From assembly GCA_030248215.1 (NCBI GenBank), contig JASANG010000070.1, positions 62,001 to 126,000 of the forward strand: DNA of 64,000 bases, in the 5' to 3' direction. The notes below the pieces were generated by a model, which was not told the origin of the DNA, ran no database searches, and was given only the letters and a program-made list of their open reading frames with translations. The DNA comes from Enoplolaimus lenunculus. Its lineage: Eukaryota; Nematoda; Enoplea; Enoplida; Thoracostomopsidae. A program made the translations under genes and the position numbers. Below, in pieces: positions 1 through 10,244 of the stretch (positions are counted from its first letter, which is position 1; every line of letters starts with the position of its first letter).

Positions 1-84
1 TAAAAATTTAATATTTAAATCTTGGCGATGCTACGCACCATCAAATATGACGCTCGCCAACATCAGTCAATTTTTTTAACTTAC

Positions 85-678
85 TGATAGACTAATTCGC
101 TACCGTACAAAACTACTGAAGCCCAGGTCAAATACAACGACAAAATGTCTTCGGTGTCCAATGTTTCAATTGCGTTTGCAACTTCGTAGACAATACTTTT
201 GACGTCCAGCGATTCAACAATATCTGGTAATGCCGGTGTATCAAGTTCTATTTTTTGAAGGTATCTTTTGTAGCTGGTGTACGCGATTTCAATCCAAATT
301 TTATTGTCGTTAAACGCGAACGCACTTAAACAATTTTTGTTTACAACTTTCAGGCCAGACACCAGTGTTTCTCGGTCAAAGGAACTTGCCATATCATCGG
401 CTGCTGGCGTTGCCATGTCAGCGGCTGCTGGCGTTGCCATGTCAGCGGCTGCTGGCGTTGCCATGTCAGCGGCTGCTGGCGTTGCCATATCATCGGCTGC
501 TGGCGTTGCCATATCATCGGCTGCTGGCGTTGCCATGTCAGCGGCTGCTGGCGTTGCCATGTCAGCGGCTGCTGACGCTCCACTGACTCCAGCGACGTCT
601 GGTGCACGCAGTTGGTCAACAACTGCATTAAATTGGGAGTCGTTGTCAAACTCGTCTCCGCATAGTTGCATTGCAAAC
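85..678 (-). CDS. Gene A exon 3: repeat-module exon with an in-frame Ala/Pro-rich octapeptide array
   Basis: The acceptor CATTCTTTACAG|G and donor TATCA|GTAAGT give a 594-nt, phase 2-2 exon (198 codons). After a short N-terminal helix (FAMQLCGDEF) comes an eight-copy array of the octapeptide MATPAA(A/D)D, then a repeat module containing WIEIAYTSYKRYL, a Pro-containing centre (IELDTPALPD), and TLDTEDILS, ending GSELVYQ. Gene B exon 3 has the same layout but carries an acidic linker where the array sits, so the array is a lineage-specific expansion inside a tolerated linker. Confidence 0.8.
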
Positions 679-3600
679 CTGTAAAGAATGTCACCGGAAG
701 TGGTGAAGCTACCGTCCGCAGAAACATAAGTGGTACGGATTATGGACCCGCTTAGAATTTAACGACAAGTCGCTTATTTTATAGAACCTGGTGCGCTAAG
801 TTGAGCGGTGCCATATTTAAAGCTGTAGGACCTTTTGTTCAATAGTTAGTCGTATAAAGGCTAAACTTTTTGCTATAATAAACATCTGCAACAGCCCACA
901 AAATTTCTGTCACTAATATACATGGTACAGCATATATTTTAGGAATACGTGACCTATAGATACATTGTCTTCAAGTCGGTTCAACTTTGGGACCGTAGGA
1001 CTTTCAATCACAAAATTGGCACCGTCTAACTCAGCTCGTCGAGATCTGTAAGAAAGGTTACTTTTATTTAAATTGCTAGTGGGTCCAGAATCCGTACTTT
1101 CGACTACATGCCAAACGGAACACTAGATAAGTATCATAAGCGCGATTCAATAGATATGTGGTGTGTTAATAGGTAAATTAGAGTAAGTATGTCACATATT
1201 ACCACATAACTGTTCGAATATTGTATAACAATTGTAGCTAAAATGTTACCCGCTATTGCAATCGGTACAAAACGTGTTCCTTGTCGCCACAGTTATAACG
1301 GTAACCTTACATTGTATGTAGACCTAGTTATTATTCGTTAAGAATATTCCATGTGACAAACTAAACGATTGCAACTGTCTTCTATTAATAGAGAAATTTT
1401 TACCATTTTGGTTGTAATATATAGTAGTCCGCCGTTTTTGCGCAACGCAGCAATGTTAGCGAATACAGAAACATCTTCATGCAGATTTTATTTTCATAGA
1501 AAAATTACGGTTAGGGTTTAAGAATTCATTGTAAGCAAAGTAATGTTGGAAAGTTGCGAAAAATACGTTTGCGCGGCGTTCCTGTTTTAATATAGATTAT
1601 ATATAAATATAAAATTAGCTAGAACGTTACTCATCAAAAACGTACATTTTTTCTAGAAAATTCCTAAGTGATTATAAAAAATTTTAAGTGTCTGAGCAGC
1701 TCATTACGTATACGATCTCACATTTTCAAATCATATTCCATTGTTCGCTGAAGATCTTGAGCTACCAATTCACCGTAATCAGTTTCAATTGCCGACAAAA
1801 CGTTCGCTGAGTACGCAGTAAACTCGGAGAATTCGCCAATGCTCATATCCAGCGGTGGAGGCTGAACTGGGTAGCGTGCAAACGTTAAACACGTATACAA
1901 CACAATGGTGTATGATATTGAATGCTCAGTATGTCCTTCTTCTTTTAAACAGTGCTCCAAATGCTCGCTTAGTCCTTCAGGTGCGGTATCTTCAGCATGG
2001 TTTTCTATGTATGAACGAACGCAACCGAGCAATTCAGCTTCCGCGATGTGACTAAAATTGCAATTTAATCCGTTGTACTATAAAACTTACCATTTATTCA
2101 GCTTTGCGACAAGCACAAAAGTGTTAGCAAATGTGCGAAAATTTGTATGCAAATTTTCTTTTCATAGAACAGTTACGTTTGTGCCTCAAGACATTATTGT
2201 AAACAAATCGATTGCTGAAACGTTGCCCAAAACATGTACGTGGGGTATTCTTCCAGCTTTAATTAAATAGATTTGTATAAATATAGTGCCAATATTTTTA
2301 AATGCGTAAGTGCGTTATCAAACTGATAAAGGTACAAATTGCTAAACTCAAATTTGGTAAATTGTTTGTATAAACCTAATTAGAAAGCCGTGCTAAAATT
2401 CCAACATCTGATTTCACTGATTCAAAAGGCTCAAGAGATATCACCAACTAGATAAAGTGCTACACACTCTTGCGAATAAGGGCTTAGAATACCAAACGCA
2501 CAAATATTTGAGCATTATTTAAGTTAGACGTTGCATGCAATATATATTACACTAATTAGATAAAGCAAACGGACATAGCAAATAAGAATTTTCTGAGAAA
2601 CAATAACATTGCAAGTTTTGCATTCGTATATCTAATGATCGTGGTTGCAGCATTTGCAACCCTACTCGTTCTCATAATTAGGCTAGCATCAATTTGCTTT
2701 CATTGCCTGAAACGTTTCGCACCTGTTTATCAGCATAAATTCGTAGATACGTAAATTAATTTGCAATATGTATATACTGTTTCTTGTACCATGTTTCGAA
2801 ATGTGGTAACAAACATTGGAAAGCAGCCCAACATACGTATGCGAGAGGTGTTCCAACTTTAATTATAGATAGATTATTGTCATCGTTACGACATCTCAGC
2901 TGAGAAACTGCTCCGAGACCATTTATTATAAACAGAAACCATAAAAACCAATATTCTCAAATAAACTTACTATTCAGCACTCGTGTCGTCCCTAAAAGCA
3001 AATTTATAATTCATAACTGAAAAATAAAATCACTTAAGAATAGATAATAGGTCGTTTAGACTGAAGTAACTAAGTTACTTTCTGTGTGTGGAAGAGTGTA
3101 CCAGACCAATAACTAGCAGGGGCATGAGGCTGTGACCAACGTAAAAAAATCTCCCTCCAGAAAAGTCTAAGCCCAGCTAAAAACTTGTTATTGCAACAGT
3201 GTGTCCCTGCTAAAACTATTTTAGCCTCGTTAACAGGTTCAGTTGGCTATGTATATTGGATGCACTCTGCATGTTTAGCGTGTTCACTAGCTTATTTCTT
3301 AGAGAGGGGGGTAATTTTCTTTGTATGCCGGCTGACCCTTTTTAAACATGAAGCTGAGTTAAAAAACTTGGCCCAGTTATTTTTAAGTGCTGTAAAATGA
3401 GTTTTACTGGAACTTTATAAGTATTGAATGTGACGTCATTGACTACCAAAATATATTTTGTACCGTGAACAATTCAACCGGTTACGTATTCTTGTCTATT
3501 AACAGTCATTTATATGCACTTGTTATTAAGGGGACCAACGGTTAAGCGAGAACTGTGATCAAGTGTCCACAAATTGTTATAATCACCACTAAACCGAAAT

Positions 3601-5043
3601 CTCAAAAATACTCTCGTATTGGTCGAATTAAACCTGACGCCGGGTTCATGTAATAACCGGGGCTGTTTGAGACATGTATAGTCAGTATTATACTATTGGG
3701 AAACATTTTCTTTTGTTAAAAAAGTCATGTCATATTCTAAAATACACAGTTGTCTGCTAAAATATCATATGACATTTATATTCGACAAATTGTTCGCGAA
3801 TATTACATGACAGGTTTCCAATTGTGAGCAAACCTGAAGTAACAACCAAATTCTCTTGTTGGACATCATATCTACAGTGCAAAGCGACTTTACCGGCGTA
3901 AACGAATTTTCCGACCCGTATTTGGTGTTTTAATGCATATACTTGCCTCTGATGGCCAAGTTTTTACTGATTTGCAAGGACGCTAAAGACTACACCGTCA
4001 ACCAGAATATAATGTGATGATCGCTCTAATTTTAAAATATCATATAAGGTTTGCAATACATTAAACATATTAAAGCGGTGGTTTGTTGCAAATCAATGTC
4101 ATATGATATTGAATTTTTGTCTGTTCACCCAATATGACAGCCCAAAATTTAATGTTGAACTCGAATCATCATGGAACGAACCATGATCCGCCTCGCCCCG
4201 GTTATATAATATAACATGAACTGCATATAAACCTTAGATGATGCCAAAATTAAAAAAAAATTTAAAAACTCATAAGTAGTGATGTGAAATTTTTGAGACA
4301 AAGTGTGAACAAAACTCGTCATGTTTTTCTGTAATTCAGTGCATGCAAACAAAGCCCAAAAATAACACTCACCTTGGTTGCATCGATACACTGCTCGGCA
4401 AGTCGGAATCGCTTAGACTCTGTTGTTGGTCCGATGAGGTTGCATCTTCGTCACCAAATTGCGTAGTTCCGTCATCGATCGTTGTTGTCACATTTTTAGA
4501 GTCGTTCAGCTCGCTATCGTCGAATGTCAAAATGTACGTATACTCAATTTGTTCTGTCCACATTTTAAACGTCCAAAAGCGATCGTTAAATTTGTCAAAA
4601 TCGAACGTTGTAAACGGATAATAATCGGTCACAAATCTGCCCGGAACGTACGAAAATGAACCAGCAAACGAGCCAAAATCCCAATTCGAGAACGCACTAT
4701 CATCCCACCAGGTCCAAAAGAAAAATTCGTACGTTTGAAAGTTGGACGAACTTGACACCGGTTGAGATGACGACATGGATACATCGTCTTCCTGTACTGT
4801 CGTCGCCTCAGAAGTGCTGATACTGACGTCGCTCCATACTGTCGTGGTAGCAAAATTGCTGCTGACAACCGAGGTTGTTATGTCTGCAAACTGTGGCTGA
4901 GTTGTCGCCACAGAATCGGTCTGCGTGGTCAATATTCCTGTCACCTGTGGCTGATTGCTACTTTGAGCGTTTGCCAACGACGATATCGAAATGATTACAA
5001 GCACTGCGTGAGCAATCGGTGTAATATAATCACCCGCTGCCAT
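85..5043 (-). CDS. Gene A (5' part): secreted multi-exon repeat protein, paralogue of gene B, runs off the left edge
   Basis: Three exons are visible: 5043-4373, 2051-1722 and 678-85. Each is bounded by GT donors and AG acceptors and each junction falls after the second codon base, so they join in one frame. Exon 1 begins with a signal peptide, which predicts a secreted product. The last visible exon ends at a good donor (GTAAGT) at 84-79, so the gene continues outside the window. The three exons match gene B exons B1, B2 and B3 in order, phase and motifs (for example PPLDMSI in exon 2 and IAY plus VY at the end of exon 3). I recognise no characterised family. A structural or matrix protein is inferred only from the secretion signal, low cysteine content and repeats. 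The two genes are head to tail on the same strand, which suggests tandem duplication. Confidence 0.75.
388..579 (+). repeat. 24-bp coding minisatellite, 8 units
   Basis: Eight head-to-tail 24-bp units fill exactly 192 bp inside gene A exon 3. Units differ only at a few positions (ATATCATCG versus ATGTCAGCG variants). Because 24 is a multiple of three, unit gain or loss keeps the reading frame. On the minus strand each unit encodes MATPAAAD or MATPAADD. The near identity of units implies recent homogenisation or expansion. Confidence 0.95.
679..1721. other. Gene A intron 2
   Basis: AT-rich, with no open frame worth reporting. Bases about 1440-1620 resemble stretches at about 2100-2280 and 2640-2880 in intron 1 (shared strings around TTTTCATAGAA, an ACGTA-GCG-GT-TTCC block and a CTTTAATTA end), so a short dispersed repeat is present in both introns. 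Confidence 0.5.
1722..2051 (-). CDS. Gene A exon 2: repeat-module exon, matches gene B exon 2
   Basis: The acceptor is TTGCAATTTTAG|T and the donor is AAAAT|GTGAGA. The exon is 330 nt (110 codons), phase 2-2. The product starts HIAEAELLGC and contains EHCLKEE, SYTIVLYT and PPPLDMSIGEF. Gene B exon 2 has the counterparts HVAQVHMLEC, DHCLKDF, YYTIILAL and PPLDMSIAKF, so the two are clear paralogues although most other positions have diverged. Two cysteines are shared in position. Confidence 0.8.
2052..4372. other. Gene A intron 1
   Basis: It holds two more copies of the short repeat seen in intron 2 (about 2100-2280 and 2640-2880), a stretch at 3040-3640 with no recognised feature, and a MITE-B copy at 3644-4221. 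No exon-like frame with splice signals in phase 2 was seen. Confidence 0.5.
3644..4221. mobile_element. MITE-B copy 1 (palindrome-rich, diverged)
   Basis: The ends form an inverted repeat: GTTCATGTAATAACCGGGGC at the left, and its complement, slightly longer, at the right (GCCCCGGTTATATAATATAAC then ATGAAC). The interior has several ATATCATATGA/CATATGACAT palindromes. Related copies are at 9.6-10.2, 25.3-26.5 and 37.4-38.0 kb. There is no coding capacity, so it is a non-autonomous DNA element, and it is more diverged than the copy at 37.4 kb. Confidence 0.7.
4373..5043 (-). CDS. Gene A exon 1: signal peptide, Ser/Thr-rich and aromatic-rich segments
   Basis: The ATG at 5043-5041 opens a 223-codon exon. 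Residues 1-26 form a signal peptide with a hydrophobic core (AVLVIISISSLANA) and a likely cut after ANA. Residues 27-105 are Ser/Thr/Gln-rich and probably O-glycosylated. Residues about 106-165 are strikingly aromatic and acidic (short runs such as YEFFFWTWWDD and FWTFKMW). The tail is Asp/Ser/Thr-rich. The exon ends AAG|GTGAGT, a near-perfect donor, leaving phase 2. The aromatic block aligns loosely with the FG/SF-rich block of gene B exon 1. A TATA-like string (TTATATAAAA on the plus strand) sits about 10 bases upstream of the ATG, too close to be a clear core promoter for this start. Confidence 0.8.
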
Positions 5044-5235
5044 TGTGCTCGATTATATAAAATGTAATGAGCAGGGAGGATAACTTACGATTAATAATAG
5101 TTTAGATATTTCATTCAGTAAATGTGATCTAATCGGTAAAACAATAAACTGTAGTGAACCGAATAAGAAGGGGTACTGGTATTTATTTGCCTTCTCCAGA
5201 GGGTGTAAGTATGTGAGACATGCTTGTCCGTTACT

Positions 5236-5674
5236 GTATTGATCCGAATAACAGGGAGGGGGAAATAAGAGAAGGGTCCCCATTTTGAGTCCGAATCAAT
5301 AGGGATCCGTATCCCTAATAAGAGTCCGTAAGCGGATAGAGTCCCTAAGCCCTAATTAGAGTCCATAAATGTCAACCCTAATTGTAGGGTATAAATGACT
5401 CCAGGACCAAATAATTTAAGTTCGAAACTTTAAAGCGTACGTAAATTTTGAAAGTACATTCCTATGTATAACCTTGTATTATCGCTCAAGCTATTGACAC
5501 AACACAAATAAACGTTTAATTCAACGGATAATTGTCGTACCGGATACATATCAGTAACGAAGGGCGGCCGAGCGTGGGTTAAAAATAAATAACAGTCCGT
5601 AACCGAAACAAGGGGGGTGCCCTCTGGAAAGGCAAAATAAATATCAGTCCCCCTCTTATTCGGGTTGCTACAGC
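5236..5674 (-). mobile_element. MITE-A copy 1 (about 440 bp, nearly full length)
   Basis: The copy runs from TACTGTATTGATCCGAATAA to CTTATTCGGGTTGCTACAG, the inverted repeats of MITE-A (consensus CTGTAGTGACCCGAATAAGA). It contains the family landmarks: a run of TCC-(A/C)TAA-spaced 'GAGTCC' motifs, 'GACTCCAGGACCAAATAA' and 'GGACTGTTATTTATTTTTAA' in inverse orientation. A fragment of another copy precedes it at about 5155-5240. Ends flanked by TA suggest a TA target site, as in Tc1/mariner-type elements, but the superfamily is inferred. Confidence 0.75.
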
Positions 5675-5893
5675 ATGCGCACATTCAATATAATGCAGTG
5701 CACTGTATGTATGCTAGCTGGCAGCATACCATCGACACATGTAGTCGACAAAAAATGCAGTTTGAGAAGCGGGCAGCGTGGCGCCGTGGTAGAGTATTCA
5801 CTAAAGGATCGGTAACTCAGTATTCGATCCCCGCTCTGGAGGCCCGTTTTTCCAGCTGCTTAGTTAAGAGGTCTGAAGTACCGGTTCTTACCT
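5675..5893 (+). mobile_element. SINE-1: tRNA-derived SINE, copy 1
   Basis: Bases about 5777-5850 look like a tRNA gene head: TGGCGCCGTGGTAGAG resembles RNA polymerase III box A, and TATTCGATCCCC resembles box B. The same ~75-bp head, followed by GGAGGCCCG-TTTTCCAGCTGC and a 'GGTCTGAAGTACCGGTTC' tail, occurs inverted at 33.5-33.9 kb and 34.6-34.9 kb. An unusual ~100-bp leader (with GCAGTGCACTGTATGTATGC) precedes the tRNA-like part in all three copies. It is not a functional tRNA. Confidence 0.75.
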
Positions 5894-6130
5894 TAACTGA
5901 CAGTGGGTACTCCCTGTTATTCGGTTACGGACAGTTATTTATGTTTAATCCGCTCTCCGCCGCCGTTCTGTACTGATATATACGATATTGCACTTATCCG
6001 TTGATTTTAACGTTTATTTGTCTTGTATCAAAGCTTGAGCGATAATGCAAAATTATATTTAGGAATGTACTTTCTAAACTTAAGTATGCTTTAAAGTTAC
6101 GAATTCAACTTTATTTTGTCCTGAAGTATA
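5894..6130 (+). mobile_element. MITE-A fragment
   Basis: It matches the left-middle of MITE-A (CCTGTTATTCGGTTACGGACAG, CGCCGCC-TTC-TACTGATATA, CGTTTATTTGTCTTG). The extreme left end is missing, and the fragment abuts SINE-1, which may have inserted at or in the element. Confidence 0.7.
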
Positions 6131-6944
6131 TAATTGACCTGTTTCTTCTAAATTGTGTCAAAATTTTCTATTGTGTAGGACTTATAGTGCTTTTGCAACT
6201 TTATATCCGAACGTTGTTAGTGTCAGTTTAGACAGAATGAAAGCGGGGTATATTAATTTAGTAATTAAGACCAGGGTTGAACAAAATGTCTGGCTCCGAG
6301 TAAAGGTAATGTATGGTTACCGAAGCGGGCCAATAGTGCGAATGTCGCTCCGTACTGGTTCAGTGTCGTTTTGTTCCGACGGACGCACGAGCACAATTAG
6401 CAAGGTATTGGTCTACACAAATTTGATAATTTGAATAGCACTCTACGTTGCTATTCATGAAATTCATTCTATTACCAGTTTTTGTTATTAATCCACTCGC
6501 GAAGTTTGGACTTTAATATTACTTGTTGCACGTGTACATCGCTGCGTTATGTTTCGTCTCAAAACATTAGGTTCCGGTCTACTTTTTTGCCCGAGCGGCG
6601 GTCAGTTGGCTAATTTTCGGGTAAACACCCTTTGAATTATTGGACTTAAAACATAACTTTTGAAGGTTTCATAATTAATTGTTACAATTTCACATAGCCA
6701 AGTAAAACCACATAGCCGTCTCTTGATATGACAAATTCTATGGCGTTTGGTACTGCGGCATGATAAAATTGTTAACCTGTGTACGTTTTATTTTGTTCAT
6801 AGATTTCAACTTTTAACTCGTGGTATGCTGATAAAAGGCCGGCGACAAATTTACCGGTCGTTGAACCACTTCGAAGTTACAACAAATATTCATCGATGGT
6901 TGAAGATTTCGACGCAAAAGAGAAAAACTACAATACAAAAATAA
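6131..6944. other. Intergenic, nothing recognised
   Basis: Moderately AT-rich sequence with only short chance open frames on either strand. No repeat, RNA gene or splice-bounded frame was identified. Confidence 0.5.
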
Positions 6945-6945
6945 C

Positions 6946-7147
6946 TTTGGCCCAGGTATAGAACAGGGCCGGATCGTTTTCCGGAGGAGCTATAATAGAG
7001 TCAGTTTTAGCTTTAGACTCATTTTTTTGCTTAAGCTTAGGCTTAGGCTTAGGAATAGGCTCATCCATGCGCTTAGACTGAGACATAGGCTTAGACTCAG
7101 GAATATGCTTATACTACTGTTCCGACCCTGTTCTATACATGGGCCAT
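6946..7147. mobile_element. MITE-C copy 1 (about 200 bp, TTAGGC-containing)
   Basis: Terminal inverted repeats TTGGCCCAGGTATAGAACAG (left) and its near complement CTGTTCTATACATGGGCCA (right) bound about 200 bp. The interior is a run of degenerate and perfect TTAGGC/TTAGACT hexamers, including three exact tandem TTAGGC units near 7036-7056. The same family occurs intact at 55.85-56.05 kb and as fragments at 12.15, 13.93 and 50.0 kb. It has no coding capacity. Confidence 0.8.
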
Positions 7148-7149
7148 AA

Positions 7150-8160
7150 CTTATATTGCATTCGAAATTCTAGGCAAACCAAGTCACATCGACGCTGTAG
7201 CGATACGCGTTACGTGTTCATCGAGTTAAATTCAGGGATGTTATGCAGTCGTAACATTTTTTGGAACTGTTTCGGGAAAACAAAACTTCAAACATCGGAT
7301 TTTAAAATCCGACGTCAAGTGTGATTTTACTTTGAATTTCAACGAACAAAATATACAAAAACATGCGCAAAGCGCACATTGCACGACACTTCGAAACGAG
7401 AACAACGTTGAATTTGTAAATTTTATCGTTTGGATAACTGTATCGACAATAGCATCGTCAATTTTTAACGCGTACTCTTTCAGTGCCGAACGTTCTGACT
7501 CTAGATTTTAAATTTTAAATAAATTTTTCTCGTTTACAAAGCGCGTATTTTAAATCTGGTAACTGCCAGTATAGTCCGATTTTGTATACTTAACGTAACA
7601 TGGTTACGACTGAAAACGAGTTGTTAAATCGCAAAAAAGCAAGTTTATAAAGTTGTATTTGAGTCAAATTTTATCAAAACAACAACTGTCGAACAACGGT
7701 GTTGTTTTTGTTTTTAAAACATAGCGACACAACTTTTTGGTATCGCGAATTCTTGTTAATATTTCACAACAGCGCTTACCAGGTTGCGTGTTCGATATGT
7801 TTGTGTCATATGCAAATAATATTTCGTTATGTTACCTTGCTTGCGATTGATGGAAAAAATTTACTGAAAACGCGCACAAATTGTACAACAGTTTTTAACA
7901 GAAAATACAAAAACTTATGGTAGCAATAATGTATCTACAGCTTGGGTCAAAACCACAATCTATTCAAAACAAACAGGTACGGAAACGGCGGAATATGTCA
8001 TTGTTATCCTGGTTTAATCACGGCCCCGTAGCCAATCAAGGGGGCCGGGGGGCTTATCTTTTAGAAAACTTTCAACCTTTGGTTATAAGTCATTAAAACT
8101 GTTGTATAACTCTCCTGAAAATTTTGTAGCCCCCCTAGCAAGGTGAGCTGGCTGTGGGTC
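7150..8160. other. Intergenic, mostly featureless
   Basis: No gene seen. A GC-rich patch at about 8020-8060 (GGGGGCCGGGGGG) with a CCCCCC partner near 8135 resembles the ends of small DNA elements but is too eroded to assign. Confidence 0.4.
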
Positions 8161-8179
8161 TGCTGACTTAATGAGACTT

Positions 8180-8720
8180 ATCCATCAGTTGAATTTTTAA
8201 ATACACACAAAATAAATTGTCTTGTATTCAAGAAATATTATCCAAAATTTGACACAATTATGTCTTGTTACCGACTATTGACATATATGTCTTGAAGTCA
8301 AGGCTTTTACTTCTTAAGTTTTTAGGAATATTGGTCTAAATTTCTTGTCACTTAAATGTCTTAAATTTAAGACTTCGTTTCATGATCAATTTTCAAAAAT
8401 ATTTTTGAAATATAATACAAATATTTCTAAAATATAATACAAATATGTCTGAAATAAAACATAGAGATTTGCCTATGAAAACCGACTCCAAAATTGGGGG
8501 ATAAAGTTTGCCTATGAAAACCGACTCCAAAATTGGGGAATAAATTCAACCCAATACCATAATTTTACAACCTAAGATACGTCATAGACGTGAACTTGAG
8601 TTTGGGGAGAGCCTAAGCACTACCCGAAATGTGTTTGAAATTCAATTATTTACATACCCTTTTAAGAATATATAAAACATAGCAACTTTTTTACATACAT
8701 AAAAATCAGAAAATTAAATT
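8180..8720. repeat. Eroded repeat with 'ACACAAAATAAATTGTCTTG' end plus a 38-bp direct duplication
   Basis: The left end ACACAAAATAAATTGTCTTG recurs at 10246 and, as a looser complement, near 11645 and 61715. Bases 8466-8540 hold a direct duplication of about 38 bp (TGAAAACCGACTCCAAAATT twice). Bases about 8560-8715 match 11283-11440 over ~150 bp (AACCTAAGATACGTC, GGGGAGAGCCT, ATAAAAATCAGAAAAT), so this is one dispersed family present at both ends of the piggyBac neighbourhood. Confidence 0.6.
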
Positions 8721-9104
8721 TGTCGTCAACAAAACCGTTTTGGTCTTGAGCATTCGCTTAACATTATTGAAGCAGGTTTTATTGTTCACTGGAATAGCAT
8801 AGCTTGTCGTGAACACAATTTCTACAACGAGGACAAAAGTAGTGCACCATGATTTTTGAAAAATTTTCGCTATATTTCTGTGCTTTAAACTAAAATGATA
8901 AAAATGTAGTATTTTCCACACGAACATTAAATATTAGTGGTTTAATTTTCATTAAAAATGCAGTTTAATATAATTTTCTGTGTTTTTAAATATATTTTGC
9001 AAGATTGTCTTGGAATCAAAAAAACCACATCACGAGTTGGTGATAGGTATTTTAACTTTGGAACAAGTGCATGGCGAGGTTCAAGACTCAGCACACTGAT
9101 TGCG
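8720..9104. other. Intergenic, nothing recognised
   Basis: AT-rich, with chance frames only. Confidence 0.4.
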
Positions 9105-9432
9105 TTTAGAGTCCATGAATGTCAATTAATCCTAATTGTAGCACATAAATGACTCCAGGATCAAATAATTTGAGTTCGAAACTTTAAAGCGTACTTAAAT
9201 TTTGAAAGTAAATTCCTAAGTATAACCTTGTATTATCGCTCAAGCCATTGACACACGAAAAAAAACGTTTAATTCAACGGATAATTGCAGTACCTGATAT
9301 ATATCAGTAACGAAGGGCGGCGGAGCGTGGGTTAAAATTAAATAACAGTCCGTAACCGAATAACATGGGGGTACCTTCAGGAGAGGCCAAATAAATATCA
9401 GTCCCCCTCTTATTCGGGTCACTACAGTATCA
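9105..9432 (-). mobile_element. MITE-A copy (truncated), followed by a MITE-G fragment
   Basis: It begins inside the family at TTTAGAGTCCATGAATGTCA and runs through GACTCCAGGATCAAATAA to the terminal repeat CTTATTCGGGTCACTACAG at 9411-9429. Immediately after, at about 9440-9530, lies half of MITE-G (GTTCGTCAGTTTG, AACTGATAATAGATGCTA, ATTTGAGAATATG). Confidence 0.75.
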
Positions 9433-9597
9433 ATTTTGCGGTCTGCAATTGCAGATGTTCGTCAGTTTGAAAAACTATCGACAACTGATAATAGATGCTA
9501 CACGCATTTGAGAATATGAACCCAAATCAAAGTACTTATACTAGCAGAAAACTTAATGACAAAAGTCAGTTCCCCTTGTTTTTGGTTACACAGTAAT

Positions 9598-10203
9598 GCA
9601 GGATTTACGATATAACCTTAGCAGGCGGGACACGGTTTGTCCCATGTTGATTCGACGTCAACGTTAACATTCGAGCACTCATATCGGGTGAACAGATAAC
9701 ACTCGAATGTCATATGACATTTACTTACAAACCACTCTTCCAGAAGATCAATGTGTAGAAGAGACTTATGATATTCAGCGAGACAGTGTAACCTTCGGTT
9801 GCTAATAGATTAATGGAAAGTCGACGGCAGAGGCACAGCTGTGCTTAAAATACCAAATACACGTCAGCACAACCCCTTCCGTCAAAAAATCAATTACAAA
9901 ACAGTGTCGTAATTCAAAAATTCAAATTTCAAATTCTAGTATCATATGATATTCTACAGGACATTTGGGTATCTTACCTCAAGTATACAGACATTTGAAA
10001 ATATATCATATGATATTCGCTGACAATACGTCGAATATCATATGATATTGAAGGATAAAAGGTAACCTACGCATAATGATAGCAGACAATTACGACTTTT
10101 TGAATGTAATAATGGGGTCTGTTAGCAAACAAAATGTTACCCAATAGGCTAATAGGGACAAAACGTTTCCCAAACTGCTACGGTTCACGTGAAGCCCGCA
10201 TAA
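9598..10203 (-). mobile_element. MITE-B copy 2 (about 600 bp, inverted relative to copy 4)
   Basis: Ends: GCAGGATTTACGATATAACC and, at the right, GGTTCACGTGAAGCCCGC. Inside are several ATATCATATGATATTC palindromes (about 9940-10045), the GGTGAACAGATAACACTCGAA block and the GTTACCCAATAGGCTAATAG block shared with copies 3 and 4. Non-coding. Confidence 0.75.
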
Positions 10204-10244
10204 ACTGTATACAATGATACACTTTCTAGACCTCTGTTGTGACA

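Noticed and set aside
5777-5850. Functional tRNA gene
   Set aside because: Box-like motifs are present but the stems do not form a cloverleaf, and the same sequence recurs as a dispersed SINE.
7030-7060. Telomeric TTAGGC tract
   Set aside because: Only about three exact units, embedded in a ~200-bp MITE with inverted ends, and repeated in other copies away from any chromosome end.
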